A stretch of 64,000 nucleotides of DNA from the NCBI GenBank assembly GCA_022559845.1, contig CM040121.1, forward strand, positions 509,496,566-509,560,565, given 5' to 3'. The notes under the pieces are model-generated. The model made no database searches. It was not told the origin of the DNA and was given only the letters and a program-made list of their open reading frames with translations. This document shows, one piece after another, positions 41,159 through 50,989 of the stretch (position 1 is the stretch's first letter; each line of letters opens with the position of its first letter). A program made the translations under genes and the position numbers. This DNA is from Amorphophallus konjac (lineage: Eukaryota > Streptophyta > Magnoliopsida > Alismatales > Araceae).

Positions 41159-41350
41159 GTGGTTAAGTCTAGGGTCGTCTTGTCTAGGTGTTTATTTCAT
41201 TCCTATATCTGGTATATCAAAAGGTGTTGTCGGAATGATAGGATACGCCTATCGGGAAGGTAACAGTATTACGTGAGAGATCTTCGGATCAATTACCTTA
41301 CCACGTACTGGATATTGGTGTAGTCTTGCATTAAGTGTCTCATTGAACTT

Positions 41351-41760
41351 ATGCATTTAGCTCCATCTCATGCCCATCTTGTAGTTCCCCCGTCTCCCAT
41401 GGATTCCCAATCGCTCATGCGATATGGATGGGGGCATAGAACCCAAGTGCTTGGAAACCATCCCCTCTTCTTTCGTAGGCCCGAAGCCTCGAACTTTTAT
41501 GGCTCCAAAGTCCCGAGCGACTACCTAAACTGGGAAGCCGCCATGGACAAATATTTTGAGTGTTACCCTATGTCCGAAGCCATGGAAGTCAGTTTTATTA
41601 AGGAGAGGCTTTTTCACGAAGCTGCCGAGAAGTGGAGAAGCATTGAATGCATGAGGGATATTAGGAGACAATGGCCCATCGAGACATAGCGCCAAATTAA
41701 GGATGAGCTTAGGAGAGTCTACCTGCCCTGCCAAATCACCTCCAACCAAGAATGTCATAA
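41351..41760 (+). pseudogene. Element B gag-like domain
   Basis: ATG 41351 opens a frame whose middle matches the gag core of element A: SDYLNWEAAMDKYFECYPM at about 41518-41575, then AAEKWRSIECMRDIRRQW. A TAG at 41687-41689 stands where the family has Trp. The frame then continues with RQIKDELRRVYLP, equivalent to the MKKELRKTYAP of A. No zinc knuckle is seen. Confidence 0.7.
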
Positions 41761-42079
41761 TCGAAGACAAAGGGCCCCACATATAGATGAGCCTAGGACC
41801 AAGACTAGGCCGAGTAGTTATGAGCGAATCCACCACGATTCCCCTACTCCAAACCCCACCCTTACCGAACTCACCGAACTCTTGAAAATCTGTTCGGATC
41901 GGTTGGAGACGGACTCCTACCCGAGCCTACGGAGGTCGTAGCCTGTAGTCTTAACCCAGTGCCATCTACGGAGTCCCCAGATCCTCTCACCATCATAGAG
42001 GAGGTCCTCTCCCCATCCGAGGGAGATGTTTTGCCCCAGCCTTCACCCTTCGAACTTCATACGGAGCCACCCATGCTTC

Positions 42080-42528
42080 TAAAGCGTGAGCTAATCATCT
42101 AAGAGCCACTACTTAGCTGGCTAAAGAAAGGCTTGGTCTATAAAGCACCATGCTATCCTTCCATGGACCCCTCACTACAAATTGTGCCCGCCAACTCGTT
42201 CCACACAACCTTCCAGTCATTTGACTTTGTCGATACCTTGGAAGATCTTATCAGAGGATTAGATTGGCAGTTGATGTGGACATACATGTTGGCCCCAGGC
42301 TTCGACCAACCCAAAAGTCATAGCTTCATGCACCCTGTATTGGGGTCCATTACCTACGTGTGCACCGTGGGTCATGTCACCACGGAGGTTCTTTACTTCC
42401 TCCCCACTCCGGACGAGCTTAACTCCATTCCACTTATCTCGAGGGAGGAACCATGTCTTCCACACGAGACCACTGTCCCATCTACCACAATGAATGAAGG
42501 TGACCATCTACACCTTCAAGAATTCTAA
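42080..42528 (+). pseudogene. Element B copy of the novel module
   Basis: After a stop near 42100 the frame reads EPLLSWLKKG, FHTTFQSFDFVDTLEDLIRG, LDWQL, DQPKSHSFMHPVLGSITY, VCTVGHVTTEVLYF and LPTPDE. Each piece aligns in order with residues about 379-490 of the element A protein. The surrounding Pro-rich linkers do not align, so the module is more conserved than its neighbourhood. No match to a known domain comes to mind. The open frame continues to 42528. Confidence 0.7.
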
Positions 42529-42779
42529 ACATGGGACTGTGTAGTAAGGGAACCCATCGCAAGAGGTCACACATTCTTTGATCCCTTCCCTAGTGAGCCT
42601 CTTGACCCACCATATCTACTCCACTCTGTCAAGGGAGTCCACTATCACACCCCTTCCCCACGGGCCGATCCATCTACACTCATTAAGCCCGTTCATTGGA
42701 AAGAGATGCATGCATCACCATCGTATAGGGGTAATGAAGAAGGTGACTTTGGCTCTCCTAGCCCTCCCAAACCTCTCCA

Positions 42780-42921
42780 GTACAATAGGAAGTCATTGCA
42801 TGAATGGTGCATATCAGGATGTCTAGGATTCCATGATCCCACCAACACTTGGTTACGTCGTGTGTATGGAAGTCACACATATGGGTGTTCTGGACCACCA
42901 CTGCATCATGTAGGGGTTTAG
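42780..42921 (+). pseudogene. Element B GC.GPP repeat segment
   Basis: It contains SLHEWCISGCLGFHDP and HTYGCSGPPLHHVGV, equivalents of the LHD....GCPGPP repeats of element A. It ends at a TAG at 42919-42921. Confidence 0.55.
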
Positions 42922-43079
42922 GGTCTAGTGTGAGTCTACTTTTCTTTATTTGTATAGTTTGTTAGGAGTCTGTACATGCGTGTGTCGAGTGCATAGGGAG
43001 TTGCATAGTCGTGTCAAATGCCAGCAATGCACGATGCAATGAGTTGTTTTATGCTCAAGGCACCACCGTTAGTTTCGAG

Positions 43080-43547
43080 AGTGAGTACGTCATGATCATG
43101 GTTAGACCTGAATGGTTCCCCTCAGGGACCTCGAAGAAACTCCAGGCCCACGGTGCCAGTCCCTTTTGAGTCGTGAAGCGAATGGATCCAATGCGTACAT
43201 TATTGAACTACCAGACGACTAGGGTATCAGTTCGATGTTCAATGTTTCAGATCGGGTAGCACATCGGAACCCTGCGGTGATTCCTAGTGAGCTTTTGGGC
43301 TTTCTCCACCTGTTGTGAGTGACACACCATCCGAGAGTCCACCTCTTCCAGTCCCATTACAACAACACGAGCATATAGATTGTATACTGGATAAGTAGGT
43401 GACCACCACAAGGAACGGAGCCTATCGACGCTTCTTAGTGCGTTGGAGAGGATGCCTCGCGCTGGACGATACCTTGATCACACACGGAGAGCTCAAGCAT
43501 CGGGACCCGTACTCGACAGTGTCGAGTTCCTCCCACCCGGGAAGAAT
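43080..43547 (+). pseudogene. Element B integrase C-terminus and chromodomain
   Basis: The segment 43085-43290 carries EYVMIMVRPEWFPSGTSKKL and downstream FNV-like remnants in changing frames, matching the integrase C-terminus of A. From 43399 an open frame reads TTRNGAYRRFLVRWRGCLAL then DDTLITHGELKHRDPY, a recognisable chromodomain body. It runs into the 3' LTR. Confidence 0.65.
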
Positions 43548-45401
43548 TAGTGAGGACACATGTCGCAGTACGTGCCGGGGAACGAGGACACGCTGGAGTC
43601 TCTTCGGCTCGAGGAGGACGTGGACGCGTCGATCAAGCTATCACCTTGGTTTCATATTTTTAGGCCTTGTTGGGCCCTATTTAGTCCATGTGGACAATTA
43701 GTTGGTTGTACTATTGTGTAAGGGCAATGCACTAGATTAGATTAGTGGGCTAGAGTTATTGGGCTTTTCTATTTTCTTTGGGCTTTGAATGGGCCAAAAG
43801 GGGTTAGAGTGTGAAAAGGTCTATGAGCTAGGTGTGCTAGACGTTAATGGGTCATGGCTTGGGTGTGAATGAGGCTTTGGCTTGCTTGGCAAGTGGAAGG
43901 GGGCACCCCCCCTTACTTGGTCCAAGATAATGACTCCTCCTCCCTTCCTTGACCAAGGAGGAGGAAAGCCACCTTCCCACCTCTCTTTGGAAGACCAAGA
44001 CCAGCCCCCCCCTCTCATACGTGGCCACCACCCCCCTCTCTCCCCTCTCTCCCCATGCCATTCCCAAGCCCCTCTCTCCATTCCTGTATAAGCATACATG
44101 TAATGTAGTGTTAAAGGCTAATGAAATTTTGAATGAAAATGACAAGAAGAGTGTTTTTGTGAGAGAGTGATTCTCTTGTTCTTCCTTGAGTGTGATGCTC
44201 AAGATCTAGTCCTGCGACGGGATCTAGCCGGGGTGCGACTCCGCTTGCCGAGGTGCGACGCCGAAGCAACCGTTATCACCACGTTCGTGTTCTGCCTCCG
44301 AATCTGTCTGCCCAGATTTCATCTCCCGATTAGGAATCGCCCACCGCTGTCTCCTGGTCGGATCTGAATCTGGTACTTTTACCAGAGGTAGATATGCAAG
44401 TCAGGAGCGATCCAACTCCAGTTTTGTATCGATCGAAGTTTGGGACCTCCGACAAAAATTCTTGCCGTGAAGTCACGCACTGCCGCCAGTTTCTGTAAGG
44501 CAGATCACGACCCCCATTTATGAAGTTTCCCCAAATCTTCCCTCAACTCCTTTGGGGCTGAAATTTGGAGGGGTCATACCTCTTCTTGTCTTCTTCGCAC
44601 TGCCACCAATCTGGCGTCATTCGGAGATATGTGCTGGGCGTGGAGAAGGTTTTTGTGGCACTGCACAATCCAATCTGTGCAGATCCGACCCAGTACCAAC
44701 AACAACTTGCAGAAGTTGCGCCACCTTCCTCCGCTCAGATCTGACCGGATCCTTCGGTATGGATCTTCCTCCAGACGTCACCGACACGCTCCAGCAAGCG
44801 GCGATCCGTTCCAACACCGGAGCTATTTTTCCTGTAATTTTTAGTTTTCTTGTGCAGTTCTGTGCGAGCAGAACCAGAGCCATGGCGCAGGCACTGTCAC
44901 GCCCACATCTGATCAGAACAGATCACGTCATTTGGCCGAGGTGTTGTTCATCCAGTCGCCGACGTGCTCCCACAAATGGCACCCTGATCGGATGTCAGAT
45001 CCAGCAGTACCGACTTCCGCAAGTTTGCTGTGCCAGGTGACCAGCGCGGGCAGAACTGCTTGGCGATCAATCGTCTCACCCGATCGGCCCCGACTCGCCT
45101 CCTTCGTCTCCTATGAGTGTGGCCCGTCAACCTGAGCTCCAGCAGCCCCGAAATTCATGCTTGTAGCCTTTTATCTCCCTGTGAGGAGTGGGCCATATTT
45201 GTAAAATTGTAATAATATTCATTTGTTGTGTATTGGGGTTGTCGGATTCGGCCGGGATTTCTTCCCCACGCGCTAGTAGTGTAGGTACGCGCGGCGTTCC
45301 TATCCCATCATTTGCTTATTTAGTATATTTTCTCATATGCTGCGTTTGTGAGATTAGGGCCATAGCCAAATTACAAATCTTCGCGGTTGTGAGTGTGAGC
45401 G
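43548..45401 (+). repeat. 3' LTR of element B, left segment
   Basis: It is homologous to 39042-40889. It is interrupted after GAGCG (45397-45401), the left copy of the target duplication of the inserted SIRE-type element. Confidence 0.82.
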
Positions 45402-45573
45402 TGTTGTGCCCCTTGTGCTTTGTTGATGATGTGGTGTTTTAATGATAGCAACATGAATGAGTCACCACATTGAATGACAACAACATGATTGTTTATAACT
45501 GATATACTCTGTGGATAATGCATATGACTGTGACTGGTATATTATCTGGAGAATGCATGTGTTCTGTCTGCAC

Positions 45574-47115
45574 AAGTCTATACACTGCAGGGTAAAGCCC
45601 AAAGTCTAGACATTGCTGCATTGCTTGCATTTCAGAGTCTATACATCGTTCATGCATGCACATGTTCGTGGACAAAGTCTGTACATTGCATCTTGTGCTG
45701 CATGTACTACACTAAGTCTATACATTGTCTATAGTATTTAGAAGTCTGCACATTGGACCGTCTTAACTTGCGTCTTATGTCAAGTCCGTACAGTGTCCAT
45801 TAGTATTTAGAAGTCTATACAGTCCTGGATGTTCAGCGTCTCATGCTGCGTCTTATGCCAAGTCCATACATTGATCGGTGGAAAGTCTGTACATTTAGAA
45901 GTCTGTACATCCATCGTCTTTCTCAGCGTCTCAATTGGACTAGGTCTGCAACGGCTAAGTCTGTACACTGGACTCGTATTCACAACGTTCATTCAGCAAA
46001 GTCTGTACATTGAAGTCACACTTCACAAAGTCTGTATAGACTTTCTCATTTGCACAATGCATTTCATTCATAAAGTCTGTACACTGTCCATGTTTCATGT
46101 AGCGTCAACTCAGTGTGTCTTGTAGCGTCAACTCAGCAAGTGTGTACATTGCTTGGTTAAGTCTATACGCTGCTTCATATGCTGTGAAGTCTGCACATTG
46201 CTGAATGCTCTTCAAAGTCTGCACACTGGTAAAGTCTATACAGACTGTGTTTGCCCAAGTATGTACATCGTTCATTCGTCTTGGCAAGTCTGTACATCGT
46301 GAAGTCCATACATTGTCAGTTGTCTGTCCAAGTATTCACATTGCCTAAGTCTGTACAGCGAGTGCCTTCATATATGAAGTCTGTACATCGCACAGCACTG
46401 CATATAGGAACTCTATACATTGGGCAGAGTCTATACATTGCATCGTCTCAACTTGCGTCTCATGCCAAGACTATACAGCATGCATCGTCTCATGCAACGT
46501 CTTATTTGAAGTCTATACATTGGGTTTTTACCTACGTTGCTTGAAACGAAGTCTATACACTGCTGGATGATCAAGTCTGCTCATTGGTGTTTTTCCCTAC
46601 GTTCTGGCCAAGTCTATATAGCCATATCTTTTACCTACGTTCTGGCCAAGTCTACACATCCGTTTGCCTAACTTCTGTCTCAAGTCTACACATTCATTAT
46701 TAAGGCAAAGTCTATACAATGGCTCAGGGTCTTCAAGTCTATACATCCACAGTGGATCTTCAAAGTCTGTACAGTGGGTCAACCTGTCAAGTCTATACAT
46801 TGGACTCTGTTTCGCGAAGTCTCTACACTGGTTGTACTTCATAGTCTTTACAGTGTCTCTAGTTGGCTAAAGTCTATACACTGAGGACGTTGAAAGGTTT
46901 CAAGTGTATACATTCTCACAATGTTCATACTTGCTGTTATGCTATTGAAAAGTCTATACATTGCTCTTGGACCTTGGCTTGAAGTCTACACATTGGGGCA
47001 AAGTGTATACATTGTTGTTTGCATTGTAAAGTCCATACATTGAAGTCTATACATTGGATTTAAAATAAAGTCTATACAATGCACTTCATTTCAAAGTTTA
47101 TACAGAGTTCTTCAC
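45574..47115 (+). repeat. U3 array of about 50 AAGTCTRTACAYTG motifs
   Basis: I counted about 50 copies of a degenerate 14-mer with consensus AAGTCTATACATTG, all on the same strand and about 31 bp apart on average over 1.54 kb. One more weak copy follows the TATA box (gaagtccatacag, 47344). The spacers are unrelated and uneven. The common substitutions are A/G at position 7 and T/C at position 12. The array ends about 175 bp before the TATA box. Short frames here translate the motif as SLYI or MYRL and are artefacts. Confidence 0.9.
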
Positions 47116-47290
47116 TTAAACTGATGACTTATCCGATACTCTGTCTGACAGGTGCTCTGATCGTGAAGCTTAAGGAGGGCACGTGATCCGAGGCTGAAGG
47201 ACTGACAGAAAGCTGACACGTGGCCAAAAGTTCTGGGCGGGAAATGTGGAAGCCACACACGCCCAGTGCTGCCCTCCTACTGGCTGCTAT

Positions 47291-47299
47291 TATAAAAGG
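47291..47299 (+). promoter_or_regulatory. TATA box of the gag-only SIRE-type LTR
   Basis: TATAAAAGG lies between the motif array and the GA-rich leader and is repeated in the 3' LTR at 55281-55289. Confidence 0.75.
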
Positions 47300-47689
47300 A
47301 GGTCTTCATCCACAGATGAATGTTGATCGAGTTGGCAAGAGGTGAAGTCCATACAGAGAGCCACGATCCAGACAGAGAGTGAAAGAAGAAGAAAAAAAAG
47401 AGAGAGAAGAGAAAGGAAGAGATAGAGAGCTCGAGCAGAGAGTGAGAGATTAGCAGAAGAAGAAGAGAAAGAAGAGAAAGAGAGAAAGAAAGAGAGACAT
47501 TGAGATCGAGAGAAGAAGAGTGAAGTCTGAAGATTTGTTTACTGGACCGTGGATCAAATCCAGGCCAGTCTGCTCTGTTGAGAGCTATATTGTGTTTTTC
47601 ATTTACAGCTTTCCGATTGCTGTCTTGTTCTGTTTTCGTTTTCCATTTTATCCCTTCTTCAAGCTGTTAGTCAGCGGATGCAGTGGAGG

Positions 47690-47930
47690 TCTCCACTGGA
47701 CAGGTAAAGCTATAATCCTCAGCTAGCGAGACTTGGTCTCGGACGGGTTAAGCTGTAATCCCCAGTGGGTTCAAGTTGTGAGTCAGCGATAGCTAAGCTG
47801 TATTACCCAGCGGAAGCAAGCTGTGATGCTCAACGGATGGCAAGCTGTGAGGCCCAGCTGATGTATGGCAAGCTGTGATGCCCAGCTGTTAGCTGTGAGT
47901 CAACAGGAAGCCACACTCAGGTTGAGTGTG
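47690..47930 (+). repeat. Short tandem repeat, AAGCTGTGATGCCCAGC
   Basis: Eight or so degenerate units of about 25-35 bp lie downstream of the transcription start. They are variants of aagctgtRatNcccagcgg, such as agctgtaatccccag, agctgtgatgctcaacgg and agctgtgatgcccagc. The same block is in the 3' LTR (55680-55900). Confidence 0.7.
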
Positions 47931-48383
47931 GGGTGGATGTAGGTCTGCTGGACCGAACCACCTAAAAACCCCTCGTGCAGTGGTTTGATGTTTCTATCTG
48001 TTTGCTTCCGCTAGATGATTGCATAGGGGCGCTCCATGTGTTTGATCATAGGTTCAGTAGATGAGCGTCTAATTTGTCTTGTTAGCATTCCAGTTATCAA
48101 GTGAGCAAAATCTTATTTTGATTGCACACTGAGTGTTTGTTTATTTCTGCCATCGCTTATTAGACTTCAAGTTTGTCTAGTTAAGCGAACTGTGCCCATT
48201 ATATGCTTGAGTGTGATATTGAGATTCCATACTTTTCTGCTTAGTGGCTTATAAGAGAATTCAATTAGATCTTCAGATTGTCTAAATCTGTCTTGTGAGC
48301 ATAAGTTTTTAATTTGGGCGAATTTTTTAAAAGGGCTATATTCATTCACCCCCCCTCTGAATACCTGCACCGAACCCAACACT

Positions 48384-48395
48384 TGGTATCAGAGC
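48384..48395 (+). other. Primer-binding site, initiator-Met tRNA
   Basis: An exact TGGTATCAGAGC lies two bases after the 5' LTR. Confidence 0.9.
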
Positions 48396-48579
48396 AGGTC
48401 TCTGATCTATCAGATCTAACATTCTGCAGAGGATCCTGCTAATGTTTGGTGCATTTCAGAGTGTGCTTTCTGTGCTCGTTGTTTAAGTTTCACTGAGTTA
48501 GTGCTTTGCCGTGCTTATCTGGTTGTGGTGTTTTCTTGTCGATTGCTTTGTGTTTTGAGTCTGCTTGTTATCTGCTTTG

Positions 48580-49641
48580 ATGGCTAATCCTCCGATATTC
48601 AGAGGTGATGACCTTGGCCCATGGCTGGAAAAGTTGCATCAGTATGTAAGCACAACCGATCCTGACTTGTGGAAGGTAATGACTCACGGTCCATATAAAC
48701 TGTCAAAGGATAAATCCAAATGGACCAAGAAGGATAAGCTGAAAGACTCTGTCAACACTAGAGCTGTAGTTTTATTAAAAGAATCAATTGACAGATCTCT
48801 AATCGAATGCATTTCCTCCTGCAGGTCTGCCAAAGACATTTTGGAAAAACTAAAGCTAATCAGGAATCACAGCAAATGCTTGATGGCTGATCGGAGAAAT
48901 GCTAATGATGAAACTTCATCCGAGGTAAGCTCTGAATCTGGAGAACTTTCAATTGATGACCTATGGAATATAAATGAGGAACTTAATAATAGATGTGAAC
49001 AATTGAAATCTGAGAATAAGATATTGAAAAAAAAATGTGATCAGATAACTATGAAAGTTCCTTGTAAAGATTGTCCAGATCTGAAACAATCTTATGATGC
49101 ATGTATGTTAGATGTTCAGAATTTTCAGAAACAAAATGGTTCTCTAAAACTTGAAAATCAAACATGTCTGGACAAGATATCAGAACTTGAGAATCAGCTG
49201 AATGAGAAGAAAAATGAACATATAAAAGACATGCAAGAACTGACTCAAGTTAATTCTGAATTGGATAAACTGAAACTTGAGAATGAAGGATTTCAAAAGA
49301 AAATTAAAAATCTCATGGGTAGAATAAATGAAATCAATGGGGAGGCTTCACATTCTTCTTCTGATGAATTAACCTGCCATATGTGCTCAGCTCTAAGAGA
49401 ACATAATAAAGATCTTTATAGTGAGAATGAATGGCTGAACAAACAAATAGTCTCACTTAAAGAGGATCACAAAAACTTGGTTGCTGAGAAAATTAAAGTG
49501 GAAGAAAGAGAAGAGGAACTAATTGAGAAACTGGAATTGATATCCACTAATGAAAAATGTGATGCTGAAGTTAAGAAGCTGACCAAAGAAAATATTGAAT
49601 TAAAAGCTGAAATTGAAATGGTTAAATACTGGCCTGTCTGA
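48580..49641 (+). pseudogene. SIRE-type gag, N-terminal part
   Basis: The likely start is ATG 48580 (MANPPIFRGDDLGPW); an in-frame ATG at 48565 adds five residues. The gag core includes LWKVMTHGPYKLS and VNTRAVVLLKESIDRSLIEC. A long coiled coil follows from about residue 120, with many Lys/Glu/Leu heptads. The frame ends at TGA 49639-49641 after a single-base frameshift near 49630; coding continues at once in the frame of the next entry. Gag would form the retrotransposon particle. The domain order matches SIRE/Maximus, without the usual attached pol. Confidence 0.82.
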
Positions 49642-50986
49642 AAAACTTCTCACCACAGAAAAGGGAAAAGCTGTTTGTAATGAAAAATCTGAAAAGTTAA
49701 GCAACTTGGAACAAGAAATTGAGAAGTATAAAACTGCAAATAAAGTCTTAAGTGAATGTGTCAATTGCAGTGAACAGGAGATAGCCAGTTATGAGCTTCA
49801 CATAACATCTTTGGAAAACAAGATTCAGGATCTAGAAAAATTAGCATCCAATTCTGCTAAGAATGAAAGAAAAGTAAAAACTGTTGTGAAAATGAAGGAT
49901 GACAATCCAAGAAAGGGGACAAGCTGTAGTCCTGATATTAAGGAAACTACCAGAAACCAGCTATATACTACATTTGTGCATAGTTCTAATGTAGCTGGTA
50001 CCTCAAGGCAATCCCCAAAACAAAATGAAAATCAGAAGTCACCTTCAAAACCTGTCTTTCAGTTCAAAGCTCAGAAAATTGAAAAGCAAACAAAACATGT
50101 TGAGAATAATCAGAAATTGAAAAGAAAAAGTCAAACAAAGAAGGCAAAGAATAATTCTGGTTATACTCTGAAATTTATTAGCTCTGCTGAATCTGATGCT
50201 TCTTGTACTCATTCGCATGCATCTAAGAAATCATATGATAGAAACCATGCTCCTAGGAAATCTGATGTCTCTTGCTACTACTGTGGTAGGCATGGTCATT
50301 ATATAGATGACTGCAGTGTGATGAAAAGTGATGATATGATGCATGCTAACTTTTTCTCAAATAGTTATCACCACCCCAAAAGAAACATATCTGCTTCAAA
50401 CCAACACATCATTTGTTATAATTGTAACAAACGTGGTCATAAAGCTGTTGAGTGTTGGTTTATGCCTTCATGGGGTTTTAATGGCTCAAGAGGTAAGCAC
50501 CCAAGGTGCTTCGAATGTGGGAGGCATAGCCACAAAGTCAAATACTGCTGGCATGCTCAGGGAAGTAGAATTAATTCTAAATCTGTAAAATTTCCTGCTC
50601 CCAATGCTGTTGATAAGAAGAAAATTAAATTCATGAAAAAGAATTGTTACTGCTTTGAATATGGTAAGCTAGGCCACAAAGCTGCCAACTGTAGGCTAGC
50701 TGAGTATGAAAAGAAAAATTTTCATGTCAATAAAAGAAATACTCATGCTCATACACATAATTTTCATACTCATGTGCATGCACATGGGCATCATGTTTCT
50801 GCTAACATGAAGAATAAAAACAAAAAGTCTGTGGCTTCATGTTATTATTGTGGAAATTTTAGACACTCTATGTCTGATTATTTTCTAATGGAATTTGATG
50901 ATGATGCTGCAAAAAGAATATTTAGAACACCTGTCAGGGTAAATGCAGGACCCAAAGCTGCTTGGGTCCCTGCAGGATCAAAATGA
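49613..50986 (+). CDS. SIRE-type gag, C-terminal part with five zinc knuckles
   Basis: This continues the coiled coil after the frameshift and then carries five CCHC-like motifs. They are CYYCGRHGHYIDDC, CYNCNKRGHKAVEC, CFECGRHSHKVKYC, CFEYGKLGHKAANC (second Cys replaced) and CYYCGNFRHSMSDY (last Cys replaced), near 50273, 50414, 50510, 50654 and 50843. Between the fourth and fifth is a His-rich run with HTHNFHTHVHAHGHH. The frame ends GPKAAWVPAGSK, the sequence that normally leads into SIRE protease, so pol was lost just here. Nucleic-acid binding in the particle is the expected role. Confidence 0.82.
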   Translation: MKWLNTGLSEKLLTTEKGKAVCNEKSEKLSNLEQEIEKYKTANKVLSECVNCSEQEIASYELHITSLENKIQDLEKLASNSAKNERKVKTVVKMKDDNPRKGTSCSPDIKETTRNQLYTTFVHSSNVAGTSRQSPKQNENQKSPSKPVFQFKAQKIEKQTKHVENNQKLKRKSQTKKAKNNSGYTLKFISSAESDASCTHSHASKKSYDRNHAPRKSDVSCYYCGRHGHYIDDCSVMKSDDMMHANFFSNSYHHPKRNISASNQHIICYNCNKRGHKAVECWFMPSWGFNGSRGKHPRCFECGRHSHKVKYCWHAQGSRINSKSVKFPAPNAVDKKKIKFMKKNCYCFEYGKLGHKAANCRLAEYEKKNFHVNKRNTHAHTHNFHTHVHAHGHHVSANMKNKNKKSVASCYYCGNFRHSMSDYFLMEFDDDAAKRIFRTPVRVNAGPKAAWVPAGSK

Positions 50987-50989
50987 TCA

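Larger units (their letters stand above)
45402..48381 (+). repeat. 5' LTR of the gag-only SIRE-type element
   Basis: This 2980-bp LTR has, in order, a U3 motif array (45574-47115), a TATA box, a GA-rich leader (47370-47520), a short tandem repeat (47690-47930) and the end motif ATTCACCCCCCCTCTGAA...CCCAACA, typical of SIRE LTRs. Confidence 0.9.

Noticed and set aside
39338..44202. Repeated minus-strand frames in the B LTRs (39689-39338 and 44202-43821)
   Set aside because: They reflect the purine-rich strand of the LTR leader and translate as low-complexity Gly/Arg/Trp.
40040..45040. A 162-codon open frame in both LTRs of element B (40040-40528 and 44552-45040) as a possible LTR-encoded gene
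   Set aside because: The frame is open in both copies, but the two translations differ at about a fifth of residues while the DNA differs by roughly 8%. That gives no sign of protein-level constraint.
45829..46842. Open frames inside the motif array (for example 45829-46125, 46251-46544 and minus 46842-46597)
   Set aside because: They translate the repeated motif (SLYI or MYRL phrases) and exist only because the repeat lacks stops.
45574..47115. U3 motif array considered as a CRISPR array
   Set aside because: The repeats are short and degenerate, the spacers are uneven, the context is a plant LTR, and no cas genes are present.
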